From NCBI GenBank assembly GCA_022448425.1, contig JAKVCY010000099.1:1-64000 (forward strand): a stretch of DNA of 64,000 nucleotides, read 5' to 3'. Origin of the DNA: Thalassotalea sp. (GTDB lineage Bacteria; Pseudomonadota; Gammaproteobacteria; Enterobacterales; Alteromonadaceae). Both the position numbers and the translations under genes were made by a program. Positions within the stretch are counted from its first letter, which is position 1; each line of letters begins with the position of its first letter. A model generated the notes under the pieces. The model saw nothing but the letters and a program-made list of their open reading frames with translations, had not been told where the DNA came from and did no database searches. Of the stretch, positions 35,579-47,200 are shown in pieces.

Positions 35579-36934
35579 ATGTTAGATATTCTGTGGAATT
35601 TGGCGTCATTTATTGTCGCGTTAGGTGTCCTAATTACCGTTCATGAGTATGGTCACTTTTGGGTGGCTCGTAAAAACGGCGTTAAAGTAGAGCGATTCTC
35701 TGTCGGCTTTGGACAACCGATTTGGCGAAAGACTGACAGTCAGGGCACAGAGTATGTCGTAGCTCTTATTCCGCTTGGCGGTTACGTCAAAATGCTTGAT
35801 GAGCGCGTAGACGAAGTCGCCGAGCATGAAAAAGACCAAGCATTTAACAACAAAAACGTTTATCAGCGTATCGCTATTATCGCGGCGGGTCCTTTTGCCA
35901 ATTTTGCATTCGCTATTTTTGCCTTCTACCTAATGTTTTTAATTGGTGTGCCAAGCATCAAACCTGTGATTGGTAATATCGAACCAGATTCTATTGCGAT
36001 GGAAGCTAGGTTGCCAGAAGGTGGCGAAATTGTTGAAGTAGCCGGCACTCGCGTGCGCGACTGGCAAGATATCAATATGGCCATTGTCGGCGAAATTGGT
36101 AGTCAGCAAATTCCACTTAAAGTCAAAATGCCTGATTCTCAGTTTGAGAAAGAATTTAAGCTAGACACGCAAGATTGGTCATTCTCACCAGAGAAGATCT
36201 CTTCACTGGCCAGCCTCGGTATTGTGCCATTTTCTCCTGAAGTAGAGCCCATCATCGCGTTAGTCGGTAAAAAGTCACCTGCCGAGCGCGGTGGGTTATT
36301 GGTCGGCGATAAACTGATTAGCCTCAATGGAAATGCGATTAATGATGATTGGCGCTGGTTCTCGTCGGAGATTAAAAACTTTCCTAAACAGGAAGTTCAG
36401 CTAGAAGTTGAGCGAAATGGCCAATTAATTAAGCTTTATGTCGCACCAGACGCAAGAGAAGTTAACGGCAAGGAGCAAGGATACTTAGGTGTTTCACCGA
36501 CGTTTGCCCCTTGGCCAGATGAATACCGAATTAATATTCAATATGGAATTTTGGGTAGTTTAGGCCAAAGTATGGAACGGACTTGGAATTTAGTGGTCTT
36601 AAGTTTCGAAATGATTGGCAAGCTGATCACTGGCGATGTTTCAGTGAAAAATTTAAGCGGTCCAATCTCCATTGCTCAAGGAGCAGGTAACAGTGCAGGG
36701 TATGGTTTTGTCTATTTTCTAGGCTTTTTGGCCTTAATTAGCATTAATTTAGGAATAATTAACCTTTTACCGTTACCAGTACTTGATGGTGGGCACTTAC
36801 TTTATTACCTTATAGAGCTTTTAACAGGAAAGCCTGTACCAGAAAAAATACAAGAGTTGGGATTTCGATTCGGAGCAATTGCTTTGCTTGGCTTAATGAG
36901 CATCGCCATATTTAACGATTTATCACGACTTTAA
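35579..36934 (+). CDS. rseP: Site-2 protease RseP
   Basis: This 451-residue inner-membrane zinc metalloprotease cleaves the anti-sigma factor RseA to release sigma-E. The zinc motif HEYGH (H22, E23, H26) is in the first membrane segment, and the second metal site is in NLLPLPVLDGGHLL near residue 400. Two PDZ domains lie between (about 115-190 and 205-300). The ATG directly abuts the dxr stop, so translation is probably coupled. Confidence 0.95.
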   Translation: MLDILWNLASFIVALGVLITVHEYGHFWVARKNGVKVERFSVGFGQPIWRKTDSQGTEYVVALIPLGGYVKMLDERVDEVAEHEKDQAFNNKNVYQRIAIIAAGPFANFAFAIFAFYLMFLIGVPSIKPVIGNIEPDSIAMEARLPEGGEIVEVAGTRVRDWQDINMAIVGEIGSQQIPLKVKMPDSQFEKEFKLDTQDWSFSPEKISSLASLGIVPFSPEVEPIIALVGKKSPAERGGLLVGDKLISLNGNAINDDWRWFSSEIKNFPKQEVQLEVERNGQLIKLYVAPDAREVNGKEQGYLGVSPTFAPWPDEYRINIQYGILGSLGQSMERTWNLVVLSFEMIGKLITGDVSVKNLSGPISIAQGAGNSAGYGFVYFLGFLALISINLGIINLLPLPVLDGGHLLYYLIELLTGKPVPEKIQELGFRFGAIALLGLMSIAIFNDLSRL

Positions 36935-36961
36935 TAAAAAGAAGTAACCAAAGTTATATTT

Positions 36962-39436
36962 ATGATGATTAAAAAAATCGCCCTTGCAGTTTTACTCGGC
37001 ACTCTCGGCAGTTCGGCATATGCTTCAGATGAATTCCAAGTAGAAGATATTCAGATAAAGGGCTTACAACGGGTTGCACTTGGTGCGGCGCTAACGCATA
37101 TCCCATTCAACGTAGGCGATACCCTTAACGAGTTTCGTATTTCTCAATCGATAAAGTCGCTATATAAATCAGGTCACTTCAATAATATTGAAGTGTATCG
37201 TGATGGTGAACGTATCATTTATCGTGTTACCGAGCGTGAAACGATCAGTGAAATTACTTTTGAAGATAACAGCGATCTAAAAGACGAGCAGTTAACTGAG
37301 AGTCTTGATAGCAGCGGTATCCGCGTAGGTGAAACATTAGATAGAACGGTAATCTCAGGCCTTGAGACTGGTCTAGAAGATTTCTACCATAGCGTCGGTA
37401 AATATAATGCTAACGTAAAAGCTGAAATCACGCATTTGCCAAGAAACCGTGTTAATTTGAAACTTATCTTTGACGAAGGTGACGCGGCAGCTATAGAACA
37501 AATTAACCTTGTTGGTAACGAAGTGTTTACCGACGAGGAAGTGCTTAAAAACATTGAGCTAACTTACGATTCGCCGTGGTGGAATTTCATGGCGCAAGAT
37601 AGATACCAAAAGCAAACGCTTCAAGGTGACATGGAAACTATTGAAAGTTTCTACCTTGACCGCGGTTACTTGCGTTTTAAAGTTGATTCAACTCAGGTAT
37701 CGATGACACCAGACAAAAAAGCGGTATACATCGCGCTTAACGTTTCTGAAGGTGAACAATACACAGTTAGTGAAGTTGACTTTGTTGGTGATATGGCAGG
37801 TTTCGAGAATGCGATTCGCGCTATTAACCCGTTAAGAGAAGATAAGCTTTATAACGGTGCTGAAGTTACCTATACAGAAGACACTATTAGTCGTTTCTTA
37901 GGTCGTTTTGGTTACGCTTACCCGAAAGTGACTACGATTCCAGAAATCAACGATGAAGACAAAACCGTTAAGCTATCGATTTCAATCGACCCTGGTAAAC
38001 GTATCTACGTTAACCGCGTGAACTTTAAAGGTAACCACGTTACCGCCGATCGTGTTCTTCGCCGTGAACTACGTCAAATGGAAGGTGCATGGTTGTCAAA
38101 CAGCTTAGTTGAAGGGTCTAAAGCGCGTCTATCTCGTTTACCATACCTTGAAAGTGTAGAGTTTGAGACTAACCAAATCCCTGGTGAAGAAGACTTAGTT
38201 AACGTTGATTTTGATGTTAAAGAACAACCATCAGGCTCATTTACTGCCGGTGTAGGTTATGGTTCTCAAACTAAGCTGAGCTTAAACGCTGGTATTCAAC
38301 AGAATAACTTCCTGGGTACAGGTAACCGCTTAGCGTTTAACATCAACACAGTAAGTTACTCTCGTGCTTTAAGCATCTCTTACACTGACCCTTACTTCAC
38401 CGTTGACGGTATCTCACTAGGTGGTTCGATTTATTACAACGAGTTTGATGCGGGTAGTGCAAACCTTGTTGAGTATGAAAACAAGACATATGGTGTAGGC
38501 CTTAACTTAGGCTTCCCAATTAACGAGTATGTACGTGTTAACTTTGGCTTAGGCTATAAGAGTAACGGTATCACTCGCTTACAAACTTATGAGCAAATTC
38601 AAAAGTTCTACGACTTATACTCAGATCCTGAAAACCCAGATGCTAAGTTAGAGTTTGAAACGTTTGATTTATCAGCTGGTATTTCTCGCGTTACCCTCAA
38701 CCGTGGTACGTTCCCATCGGCTGGTTCGCAACAGTCATTCTCTGCCAAGATGACGACTCCAAACTCTGATACTCAGTTCTTTAAACTGAATTTAGATACT
38801 AAATGGTACTTCCCAATTACCCGAGATACTCGTTGGACGGTATTAACGCGCTTTGAAGCGGGTTATGCTAACGGTTATGGTAGTATTGGTGCGAGTGACC
38901 AAATTCTGCCATTCTGGGAAAACTTCCGCGCTGGTGGCTCTGATACATTACGTGGTTTCGAAACAAACATCGTAGGTCCACGTGCAATCTTCCGTCAGCC
39001 AACAACTATTGGTGGTACGCCAGATCCCGTTGGCAGCGGCGGTGGTTGTTGTTTAGGTATCGACCATGATTTCGTTACGGTTTCAAACCGTTCAGTAGGT
39101 GGTAACGCGCTTGCTATTGGTGGTGTTGAGCTTATTTTCCCTACACCATTCTTAGATGAAGGTTACTCTAACAGTGTACGTAGTAGTATCTTCGTTGACG
39201 TTGGTAATGTATGGGACACAGAATTTAATATGGACGATTACCGTGACTTAGCTGAATCGGAATTTGAAAAAGTTAGCGATTTCTCTGATCCAGGTAGTTA
39301 CCGTAGTTCGGCGGGTTTATCTGTTCAATGGATCTCGCCAATGGGGCCAATGATCTTTAGCTTTGCTAAAGCATTGAAAAAAGAAGATGGGGATGATACA
39401 AGTTTCTTCAGCTTTAATATTGGTAAAACATTTTAA
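36962..39436 (+). CDS. bamA: Outer-membrane protein assembly factor BamA
   Basis: The 824-residue precursor has a signal peptide ending at SSAYA (about residue 21). It then has five POTRA domains (about 24-420), which handle nascent outer-membrane proteins, and a 16-strand C-terminal barrel (about 425-824). The conserved loop-6 motif LRGFETN is present. The neighbouring extracellular stretch contains a vicinal pair of cysteines (GGGCCLG) where E. coli loop 6 has two separated cysteines. The protein ends with the usual aromatic KTF. It follows rseP and precedes skp, the standard order. Confidence 0.96.
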   Translation: MMIKKIALAVLLGTLGSSAYASDEFQVEDIQIKGLQRVALGAALTHIPFNVGDTLNEFRISQSIKSLYKSGHFNNIEVYRDGERIIYRVTERETISEITFEDNSDLKDEQLTESLDSSGIRVGETLDRTVISGLETGLEDFYHSVGKYNANVKAEITHLPRNRVNLKLIFDEGDAAAIEQINLVGNEVFTDEEVLKNIELTYDSPWWNFMAQDRYQKQTLQGDMETIESFYLDRGYLRFKVDSTQVSMTPDKKAVYIALNVSEGEQYTVSEVDFVGDMAGFENAIRAINPLREDKLYNGAEVTYTEDTISRFLGRFGYAYPKVTTIPEINDEDKTVKLSISIDPGKRIYVNRVNFKGNHVTADRVLRRELRQMEGAWLSNSLVEGSKARLSRLPYLESVEFETNQIPGEEDLVNVDFDVKEQPSGSFTAGVGYGSQTKLSLNAGIQQNNFLGTGNRLAFNINTVSYSRALSISYTDPYFTVDGISLGGSIYYNEFDAGSANLVEYENKTYGVGLNLGFPINEYVRVNFGLGYKSNGITRLQTYEQIQKFYDLYSDPENPDAKLEFETFDLSAGISRVTLNRGTFPSAGSQQSFSAKMTTPNSDTQFFKLNLDTKWYFPITRDTRWTVLTRFEAGYANGYGSIGASDQILPFWENFRAGGSDTLRGFETNIVGPRAIFRQPTTIGGTPDPVGSGGGCCLGIDHDFVTVSNRSVGGNALAIGGVELIFPTPFLDEGYSNSVRSSIFVDVGNVWDTEFNMDDYRDLAESEFEKVSDFSDPGSYRSSAGLSVQWISPMGPMIFSFAKALKKEDGDDTSFFSFNIGKTF

Positions 39437-39478
39437 GCGTGGACTCGTAATAAAAGATTTAATATTTAGGAGAATAAG

Positions 39479-39991
39479 TTGAAAAAGTTCATGAAAACCC
39501 TAGCAGTAGCAACAGCTGCTTCAAGCATGTTGATGACAACTGCAGCGATGGCACAAAAGGTTGCAGTGGTTAATTTCCAGGAGGTTATGTCAAAAATTCC
39601 TCAAACTGCAGCGGTTATGCAAACATTAGAGTCTGAGTTTAAAGACGAGCAAGCAGTTATTAAGCAGTTGGAAAGCGATCTTAAGTACAACTTAGAAAAG
39701 AAAAAGCGTGACAGCTCAATTATGAGCAAAAAAGATCAAGAAGCGCTTGATAAGAAAATTGCTGAGTTAAACGTTGAGTACCAAACTAAAGGTCAAGCAC
39801 TTCAACAAAAAGCACAAGCTCGCCAAAACGAAGAAACGTCTAAAATTGTAGCGTTAATTCGTCAAGCAGTAGACAACATTGCTGCAAAGAACAAATATGA
39901 CGTAGTTATTGAGCAAAAATCAGTTGTGTTCGCTAAGCCTGATTCAAATATTACTGAGCAAGTAGTAGAGCAAGTTAGCAAACTAAACTAA
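39479..39991 (+). CDS. skp: Periplasmic chaperone Skp (OmpH family)
   Basis: The 170-residue precursor has a signal peptide cleaved near AAMA (about residue 25). The mature protein starts QKVAVVNFQEVMSKIPQT and is dominated by a long charged coiled-coil hairpin (about 50-135), the tentacles of the Skp trimer that hold unfolded outer-membrane proteins. TTG at 39,479 is the start, justified by AGGAG seven bases upstream; a downstream ATG (MKTLAV) would still keep the signal peptide. Confidence 0.94.
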   Translation: MKKFMKTLAVATAASSMLMTTAAMAQKVAVVNFQEVMSKIPQTAAVMQTLESEFKDEQAVIKQLESDLKYNLEKKKRDSSIMSKKDQEALDKKIAELNVEYQTKGQALQQKAQARQNEETSKIVALIRQAVDNIAAKNKYDVVIEQKSVVFAKPDSNITEQVVEQVSKLN

Positions 39992-40001
39992 GATCATTGC
40001 A

Positions 40002-41033
40002 ATGAGTTATACGTTAACTGATATTGCAAAGCATATTGGCGCGACTGTTAAGGGTGATGGCAACATTACCGTTAGCAGTCTTGCTACATTAGCGGCTGCA
40101 AAAAATCATCAAATCGCCTTTTTAGCCAACAGCAAATACCAAAGTCAACTTAAAGATACCGAAGCTGGTGCCGTCATTATCTCTGAAGATATGCTAGACA
40201 GCTGCCCGACAAATGCACTGGTTATGGCAAACCCATATATGGGTTATGCAATGACTGCACAGCTTTTAGATTCAACACCAGCACCTGCTGCTGATATTCA
40301 TCCTCGCGCAGTTATTGACGATACAGTGTCTCTTGGAGAGGGTGTTGCTATCGGTGCGAATTCGGTAATTGAGAGCGGTGCAGTACTGGGCGACAACGTT
40401 GTGGTCGGTGCTGGTTGCTTCGTTGGTAAAGACACTGTTATAGGTGAAGGGACAAGGCTTTGGGCCAATGTTAGCGTTTATCACAATATCGAAATTGGTA
40501 AACATTGCTTAGTGCAGGCTAATACCGTCATCGGTTCTGATGGCTTTGGTTATGCTCCTCATCAAGGGCAATGGCATAAAATTCCTCAATTGGGTCGTGT
40601 AATTATTGGCGATCGGGTTGAAATCGGCGCGAGCACCACCATAGATCGTGGTGCATTAGGCGATACTATCATTGGAAGTGGCTGTATTTTAGATAATCAG
40701 TTACAAATAGCCCATAACGTCGAAATTGGCGAAAATACAGCTATGGCGGCGTGTAGCGTAATAGCTGGTAGTACTAAAATTGGTAAGAATTGTACTATTG
40801 CTGGGCTGGTCGGAGTTAACGGCCACATCGAAGTAGCGGATAATGTTGTACTAACAGGCATGACGATGGTGACGAAAGCCATTACAAAGCCCGGTGTTTA
40901 TTCATCTGGTATGCCTTCTCAACCGAATAAAGATTGGCATCGCATGAATGCCCGTCTGAGAAAAATCGACGAAACAACAAAGAAAGTTGCTCAACTTGAA
41001 AAAGTGGTAGCTGAAGCCAAAAAGGAACGCTAA
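40002..41033 (+). CDS. lpxD: UDP-3-O-(3-hydroxyacyl)glucosamine N-acyltransferase
   Basis: This 343-residue LpxD carries out the third step of lipid A synthesis. An N-terminal uridine-binding domain (about 1-95) is followed by a long left-handed beta-helix of hexapeptide repeats. The catalytic base H238 lies in [14 protein letters not shown]-terminal helix ends the protein. It starts 10 bases after skp and runs into fabZ with 1 base between. Confidence 0.96.
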   Translation: MSYTLTDIAKHIGATVKGDGNITVSSLATLAAAKNHQIAFLANSKYQSQLKDTEAGAVIISEDMLDSCPTNALVMANPYMGYAMTAQLLDSTPAPAADIHPRAVIDDTVSLGEGVAIGANSVIESGAVLGDNVVVGAGCFVGKDTVIGEGTRLWANVSVYHNIEIGKHCLVQANTVIGSDGFGYAPHQGQWHKIPQLGRVIIGDRVEIGASTTIDRGALGDTIIGSGCILDNQLQIAHNVEIGENTAMAACSVIAGSTKIGKNCTIAGLVGVNGHIEVADNVVLTGMTMVTKAITKPGVYSSGMPSQPNKDWHRMNARLRKIDETTKKVAQLEKVVAEAKKER

Positions 41034-41034
41034 C

Positions 41035-41487
41035 TTGGAAAGAGAAAAAAATGTCATTACTGTTGAAGAAATTCAGCAGTTGATTCCACATCGTTACCCA
41101 ATGTTATTGGTTGACCGTGTTTTAGATTTTGAACCAGGGAAATGGTTGCACGGTGTTAAAAATGTCACTTTCAACGAACCTCTTTTTACAGGTCACTTCC
41201 CAGGTAACGCTATTTTCCCAGGCGTAATGATCTTAGAAGCATTAGCGCAAGCTACTGGCGTATTAGGTTTTAAAACGCACGAAGACAAGGCTGGTAAAGA
41301 GCTATACTTATTTGCATCTATTGATAATGCACGCTTCAAACGCCCAGTAACACCAGGCGACACAATGCACTTACACGTTGAGTTTGTAAAAGAACGCCGT
41401 GGCATGTGGAAGTTTTACGGTGAAGCAAAAGTTGACGGTAAAGTAGTGTGCTCTGCTGACCTGATGTGTGCAAGACGAGAGTTATAA
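41035..41487 (+). CDS. fabZ: (3R)-hydroxyacyl-ACP dehydratase FabZ
   Basis: This 150-residue hot-dog-fold enzyme dehydrates 3-hydroxyacyl-ACP in fatty-acid elongation. It shows [14 protein letters not shown], the catalytic His in [11 protein letters not shown] (H54) and the catalytic Glu in MILEALAQ (E68). The start is TTG at 41,035, supported by AAGGAACG upstream. Its place within the lpx genes lets the cell balance lipid A against phospholipid, since both draw on the same hydroxyacyl-ACP pool. Confidence 0.96.
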   Translation: MEREKNVITVEEIQQLIPHRYPMLLVDRVLDFEPGKWLHGVKNVTFNEPLFTGHFPGNAIFPGVMILEALAQATGVLGFKTHEDKAGKELYLFASIDNARFKRPVTPGDTMHLHVEFVKERRGMWKFYGEAKVDGKVVCSADLMCARREL

Positions 41488-41490
41488 TTA

Positions 41491-42261
41491 GTGATTCACG
41501 AACAAGCGATTATTGAGCCTGGTGCTCAAATAGGTAAAAACGTTTCCATAGGACCTTGGACGTATATTGGCAAGGACGTTGTCATTGGTGACGATTGCGA
41601 TATTCGCTCAAATGTAGTGATTAAAGGCCCTACCAAAATAGGCAAGGGCAATACTATTTATCAATTCGCTACGATTGGTGAAGATTGCCAAGACTTAAAG
41701 TACGACGGTGAGCCGACTGAGTTAATCATTGGCGATAATAATACGTTTCGTGAGTGCTGTACGATTCACCGTGGGACTATCCAAGATGATAGCTTAACGA
41801 AGATTGGCAGTAATAACCTATTTATGGCGTACACGCATGTCGCTCATGACTGTATCGTCGGTAGCCACTGTATCATGGCGAACAATGCGTCTATTGCAGG
41901 TCATGTGCATGTAGGTGATTGGGCAATTCTAGGTGGTATGGTGGGTGTTCATCAGTTTTGTAAAATTGGTGATCACGCCTTTATCGCTGCAAACTCACTC
42001 GTGCTGAAAGACGCCCCTCCTTACGTGATGGCTTCAGGACACGGTGCTTCGCCATTTGGTCTGAACTCTGAAGGCTTAAAACGTCGTGGTTTTGAGAAGG
42101 ACGCTATTCTAGCGATCCGTCGTGCATATAAAGCGTTATACCGCCAGGGATTGAAAGTTGATGAAGCATTGGCAGAGATTGCACCAATGGCTGAGCAATA
42201 CCCTGAAGTGCAAGTGTTTGCTGAATTTATCAAGTCATCAAACCGTGGTATTATTCGCTAA
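41491..42261 (+). CDS. lpxA: UDP-N-acetylglucosamine acyltransferase
   Basis: This 256-residue LpxA carries out the first step of lipid A synthesis. The left-handed beta-helix of hexapeptide repeats covers about residues 1-185, with the catalytic H119 in THVAHDC, followed by a helical C-terminus (LKRRGFEKDAILAIRRAYK). It starts with GTG three bases after fabZ. The length and motifs match the family. Confidence 0.96.
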   Translation: MIHEQAIIEPGAQIGKNVSIGPWTYIGKDVVIGDDCDIRSNVVIKGPTKIGKGNTIYQFATIGEDCQDLKYDGEPTELIIGDNNTFRECCTIHRGTIQDDSLTKIGSNNLFMAYTHVAHDCIVGSHCIMANNASIAGHVHVGDWAILGGMVGVHQFCKIGDHAFIAANSLVLKDAPPYVMASGHGASPFGLNSEGLKRRGFEKDAILAIRRAYKALYRQGLKVDEALAEIAPMAEQYPEVQVFAEFIKSSNRGIIR

Positions 42262-42291
42262 CTTTAGCTAATAATAATTACCGTTTTCTTG

Positions 42292-43464
42292 ATGTCAGAC
42301 TTATCCTCAAAAGCTCCTGTGTTCGCCATTGTCGTTGGCGAACACTCTGGCGACACCTTAGGCGAAGGCCTAATCAAATCCATTCAAGCTAAAATTCCTA
42401 ACGCAAAATTTGTCGGTATCGGCGGCCCTAAAATGCAAGCGCTCGGCTTTGAAAGTCTGTTTGCAATGGATGAGCTAGCGGTGATGGGAATTGTTGAAGT
42501 GCTGGGAAGAATAAGACGTTTGTTATACGTACGTAAAAGACTTACCGAATATTTTACGCAAAACAAGCCTGACGTGTTCATCGGCATCGATGCACCAGAC
42601 TTTAATCTCACGTTAGAAGAAAGGTTAAAAGCGCAGGGCTATAAAACGGTGCATTACGTGAGTCCATCTGTGTGGGCATGGCGAGAAAAGCGCGTATTTA
42701 AAGTAGAGCGAGCAACAAATCTTGTACTCGCACTATTGCCATTTGAAAAAGCGTTTTATGACAAATACGACGTACCTTGTAAGTTTGTCGGTCACTCTCT
42801 TGCTGATGATATCCCACTAACTTCGGACAAACTTGAGGCACGTAATGTGTTAGGGCTTGATAGCGAAGGCAAAGTATTGGCATTGATGCCAGGTAGTCGT
42901 GGCGGTGAATTGTCGCGTCTCGTTGAACCTTTTTTGCTATCGGCAAAACAACTATTTGCAGAAGATGCTAGCTTAACTTTTGTTGCGCCAATGATCAGCG
43001 ACAAACGTGCTGAGCAGTTTAATCAATTACATCAGGAAATTGCGCCTGAGCTTCCGGTGAGCGTTATTGTAGGTAAGACACAGCAAGTGATGGCAGCAAG
43101 TGATTGCCTATTAACTGCATCTGGGACTGTGACGTTAGAAGCTGCGTTAATTAAGCGCCCTATGGTGATTACCTACCGCTTTAACTGGCTAACGTATCAA
43201 TTAGGTAAGCACTTAGTGAAGCTAAAGCACTTCTCACTACCTAATTTACTTGCAGATAAAGAGCTTGTGCCAGAGCTATTACAAGATCAAGTGACGCCAG
43301 AGAATATTGTGCCACTGGTAAAAGAGCGTTTGTATCAAGACCAAAGCTCTCTAGAGCAAGCCTTTACAGATATTCACCTAACGCTTAAACAAGATGCCAG
43401 CGAGCAAGCAGCTCAAGCCGTTATCGAGTTATGGCAAGACACTCCGTTAAACGATAAGCGCTAA
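42292..43464 (+). CDS. lpxB: Lipid-A-disaccharide synthase
   Basis: This roughly 390-residue glycosyltransferase family 19 enzyme joins UDP-2,3-diacylglucosamine to lipid X. The N-terminal [14 protein letters not shown], the conserved [16 protein letters not shown], and [12 protein letters not shown] are characteristic, as is the [13 protein letters not shown] nucleotide region. The ATG at 42,292 is preferred to the TTG one codon before it. Confidence 0.95.
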   Translation: MSDLSSKAPVFAIVVGEHSGDTLGEGLIKSIQAKIPNAKFVGIGGPKMQALGFESLFAMDELAVMGIVEVLGRIRRLLYVRKRLTEYFTQNKPDVFIGIDAPDFNLTLEERLKAQGYKTVHYVSPSVWAWREKRVFKVERATNLVLALLPFEKAFYDKYDVPCKFVGHSLADDIPLTSDKLEARNVLGLDSEGKVLALMPGSRGGELSRLVEPFLLSAKQLFAEDASLTFVAPMISDKRAEQFNQLHQEIAPELPVSVIVGKTQQVMAASDCLLTASGTVTLEAALIKRPMVITYRFNWLTYQLGKHLVKLKHFSLPNLLADKELVPELLQDQVTPENIVPLVKERLYQDQSSLEQAFTDIHLTLKQDASEQAAQAVIELWQDTPLNDKR

Positions 43465-43543
43465 CAAATACTCAGTCGATAGCCACTCAGTAATTATTGA
43501 GTTAGTAAGCGAGTTACATCTTTGTGTTAATAAAGAGATTTTC

Positions 43544-44191
43544 ATGGCAACTGAACCTAAAAAAGCCGCTGTAAAAACTAAGAAGCCTAAAAAAGAATTA
43601 CCACCATTTGAATACCCTGTTGCGTACTGTATCGCAGGTGTTGATGAAGTAGGGCGTGGCCCACTTGTCGGTGATGTGGTTACAGCGGCTGTCATTTTAG
43701 ATATGGATAATCCCATTGAAGGCTTGATGGACTCTAAAAAGCTGTCTGAGAAGAAGCGAGAAATTCTTGCTCAGGAAATTAAAGAAAAAGCCGTTGCTTG
43801 GGCTATTGGTCGTGCAACGCCTGAAGAAATCGATACCATCAACATTCTGCACGCAACGATGTTGGCAATGCAGCGAGCGGTTGCTGACTTAGACGTGACT
43901 CCTGACTACGTATTAATTGATGGTAACCGTTGCCCTGAACTTGGTATTCCATCTCAAGCTGTGGTGAAAGGGGATGCGCGTGTTGCTGAAATTAGTGCTG
44001 CCTCTATTCTTGCAAAGGTTGAGCGAGATAACGACATGATAGCCCTCGATGCCAAGCACCCAGAGTTTGGTTTTGCTGCGCACAAAGGTTATCCCACGAA
44101 GGCGCACTTCGAAAAAATAGCTGAATTAGGGGTTTTAGACTGTTATCGTAAAAGCTTTAAACCCGTTGCTGCTATTGTTAATAAACCTTAA
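43544..44191 (+). CDS. rnhB: Ribonuclease HII
   Basis: This 215-residue RNase HII removes ribonucleotides misincorporated in DNA. The catalytic acidic residues begin with [15 protein letters not shown] (D34, E35), with further carboxylates in LIDGNRCPE and the C-terminal region. A Lys-rich N-terminal extension ([13 protein letters not shown], about residues 9-21) precedes the core and may contact nucleic acid. The AAAGAG ribosome site is modest. Confidence 0.94.
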   Translation: MATEPKKAAVKTKKPKKELPPFEYPVAYCIAGVDEVGRGPLVGDVVTAAVILDMDNPIEGLMDSKKLSEKKREILAQEIKEKAVAWAIGRATPEEIDTINILHATMLAMQRAVADLDVTPDYVLIDGNRCPELGIPSQAVVKGDARVAEISAASILAKVERDNDMIALDAKHPEFGFAAHKGYPTKAHFEKIAELGVLDCYRKSFKPVAAIVNKP

Positions 44192-44251
44192 CGAAAATAG
44201 CCCAAAATATTATTAATAACGTGTTGAATTATAAATAGTAAGTGATTGTTA

Positions 44252-47200
44252 ATGTCTGAGCCCCAAGTTGTAGCAGAGCCTCAATTTATTCACCTTCGTG
44301 TTCATAGCGACTTTTCTATGTGTGATGGCTTGAGCAAAGTTAAGCCTATTATCGGAAAAGCGGCTGATTTGGGCATGCCTGCTATTGCATTAACCGATCA
44401 AACTAACCTTTGTGGTTTGGTAAAGTATTACCATGCTTGTCATGGTGCTGGCATCAAGCCCATCATTGGTTGTGATTTTTGGGCGCAGAGTGATGAGCTG
44501 GAAGATGAACAGTTTAGGCTCGTAGTAATTGCATCAGATAATGCGGGCTATAAAAACTTAACAGAACTTATTTCAAAAGCGTATTTACGCGGCCATGTTA
44601 AAGGCAGAGCGATCCTCGATAGAGATTGGCTTATTGAACATGCTGAAGGCTTAATTATTCTTTCTGGTGGAAGGGAAGGTGACGTAGGTAAAGCGTTGCT
44701 TAAAGGCAACAATGAACTTGCCACGCAAATGATTCAGTTCTATCGGCAGTACTTTCCCGATAGGTACTACCTAGAGCTTATCCGAACTGGCCGTGAGGAC
44801 GAGGAAAACTACCTGCATCTAGCCATTGATACGGCAGCACATTTTGGCTTGCCTGTTGTTGCAACCAATGAAGTGGTTTTCTTAACCCCTGAAGATTTCG
44901 AGCCACATGAGATACGCGTTTGTATTCATGACGGTTTCACCCTTGACGATAAACGTCGTCCAAAACGCTATTCTAATCAGCAATATTTGCGCAGTGAAAC
45001 GGAAATGCTTGCACTGTTCTCTGATATTCCAGAGGCACTTGCTAACACAGTAGAAATAGCAAAACGTTGTAACGTAACGGTGACGTTAGGTGAATACGTT
45101 TTACCAGACTTCCCGACAGAAGGTTTACCAATTGAAGACTATTTGGTTAAGGTCTCTGAAGAAGGTTTGCAAGAGCGCCTAGAGTTCTTATTTGATAAAG
45201 ATGCGCCAGATTTTGAAGAAAAGCGTAAACCTTATGATGAGCGCTTGAAAATTGAGCTCGATGTAATCAATACCATGGGGTTCCCCGGTTACTTCTTGAT
45301 CGTAATGGAGTTTATTCAGTGGAGTAAAGATAACAATATCCCAGTAGGCCCTGGGCGTGGCTCTGGTGCGGGCTCGTTGGTAGCGTATGCGCAAAAAATT
45401 ACCGACCTTGACCCATTAGAATACGATTTACTATTCGAACGTTTCTTGAACCCTGAACGTGTCTCCATGCCTGACTTTGACGTCGACTTCTGCATGGATA
45501 GACGAGACGAGGTAATCGACCATACTGCTGAGCTTTATGGGCGAGATGCGGTTTCTCAGATTATTACCTTCGGTACCATGGCAGCAAAAGCGGTAATTCG
45601 CGATGTAGGTCGTGTTTTAGGTCATCCGTACGGCTTTGTTGATCGAATTTCTAAGCTCATTCCGGGCGATCCGGGTATGACGCTAACCAAAGCATTTGAT
45701 GTTGAACCTAAACTGCCAGAGCTTTATGCACAAGACACCGAAGTAAAAGACCTTATTGATATGTGTCGTATCTTAGAAGGTACGACCCGTAATGCCGGTA
45801 AACATGCCGGTGGTGTTGTTATTTCACCGACAACAATTACTGACTTTGCACCACTTTACTGTGATGAAGAAGGTAAAAATCCGGTTACTCAATTTGATAA
45901 GAATGACGTTGAGGACGCTGGTCTTGTTAAATTCGATTTCTTAGGTCTACGTACACTGACAATTTTGCAGTGGGCGATTGAGATGGCGGATGAGAAGTTG
46001 CTCAAAGATGGCAAAGAGCCGATTGATATTGCCGCTATTCCTCTTGACGACAAAGCGTCATTCAATGTTCTGCTAGCATCCCAAACCACCGCTGTATTCC
46101 AGCTGGAATCCTCAGGGATGAAAGCGCTAATTGAAAAACTTAAGCCTGACTGTTTTGAAGATATTATCGCACTGGTAGCACTATTCCGCCCAGGTCCGCT
46201 AGATTCTGGCATGGTAGATAACTTTATCGAACGTAAGCACGGTCGTGAGGAAGTTTCCTATCCAGATGCTACGTGGCAACATGAATCTTTAATACCAGTG
46301 CTCGAACCGACATACGGCATCATTCTCTACCAAGAGCAGGTAATGCAAATTGCTCAGGTGCTTGCGGGGTACAGTCTTGGTGGCGCCGACATGTTGCGTC
46401 GTGCGATGGGTAAGAAAAAGCCAGAAGAAATGGCAAAACAGCGTTCAACCTTTGAGGAAGGGGCAATAAATAACGGTGTTGATGGCGAACTCGCTATGAA
46501 GATTTTCGACTTGGTAGAAAAGTTCGCGGGTTACGGTTTTAACAAGTCCCACTCAGCAGCATACGCACTTGTATCTTATCAAACGCTATGGATGAAGGCG
46601 CACCATCCTCAGCCGTTTATGGCGGCAGTTATGTCTGCCGATATGGATAACACTGAAAAAATTGTTACCCTTGTTGATGAGTGTAACAACATGGGGCTGA
46701 CTTTGTTGCCGCCCGATGTTAATTCAGGTCTGTACAAGTTTACCGTTGATGAAAACGATGAAATTGTGTACGGTATAGGTGCCGTTAAAGGGGTAGGTGA
46801 AGGCCCGATTGAAGCCATTATTGCAGCACGTGAAGAGGGCGGTCCGTTTGCTGATTTATTTGATTTCTGCGCTCGCGTTGATATCAAAAAAACCAATAAA
46901 CGCGTACTTGAGCGTTTGATCAAGTCCGGTGCTATGGATGGTTTAGGCCCTCGAACAGAAAATGGCGGCCCGCACCGAGCGGCGTTATTTGAAACCTTGC
47001 CAGAAGCGATTAAGGCAGCTGAGCAGCACCACAAAGCTCAGTCATTGGGGCAAGACGACTTATTCGGTTTGATTAACGAAGAGCCGGATGACACACGTCA
47101 ATCGTTTAAAGTGGTTCCCGAATGGCCAGAGCCGCTATGGCTAGAAGGCGAAAAAGAAACGCTAGGGCTTTATTTAACAGGGCACCCAATCAATCGTTAT

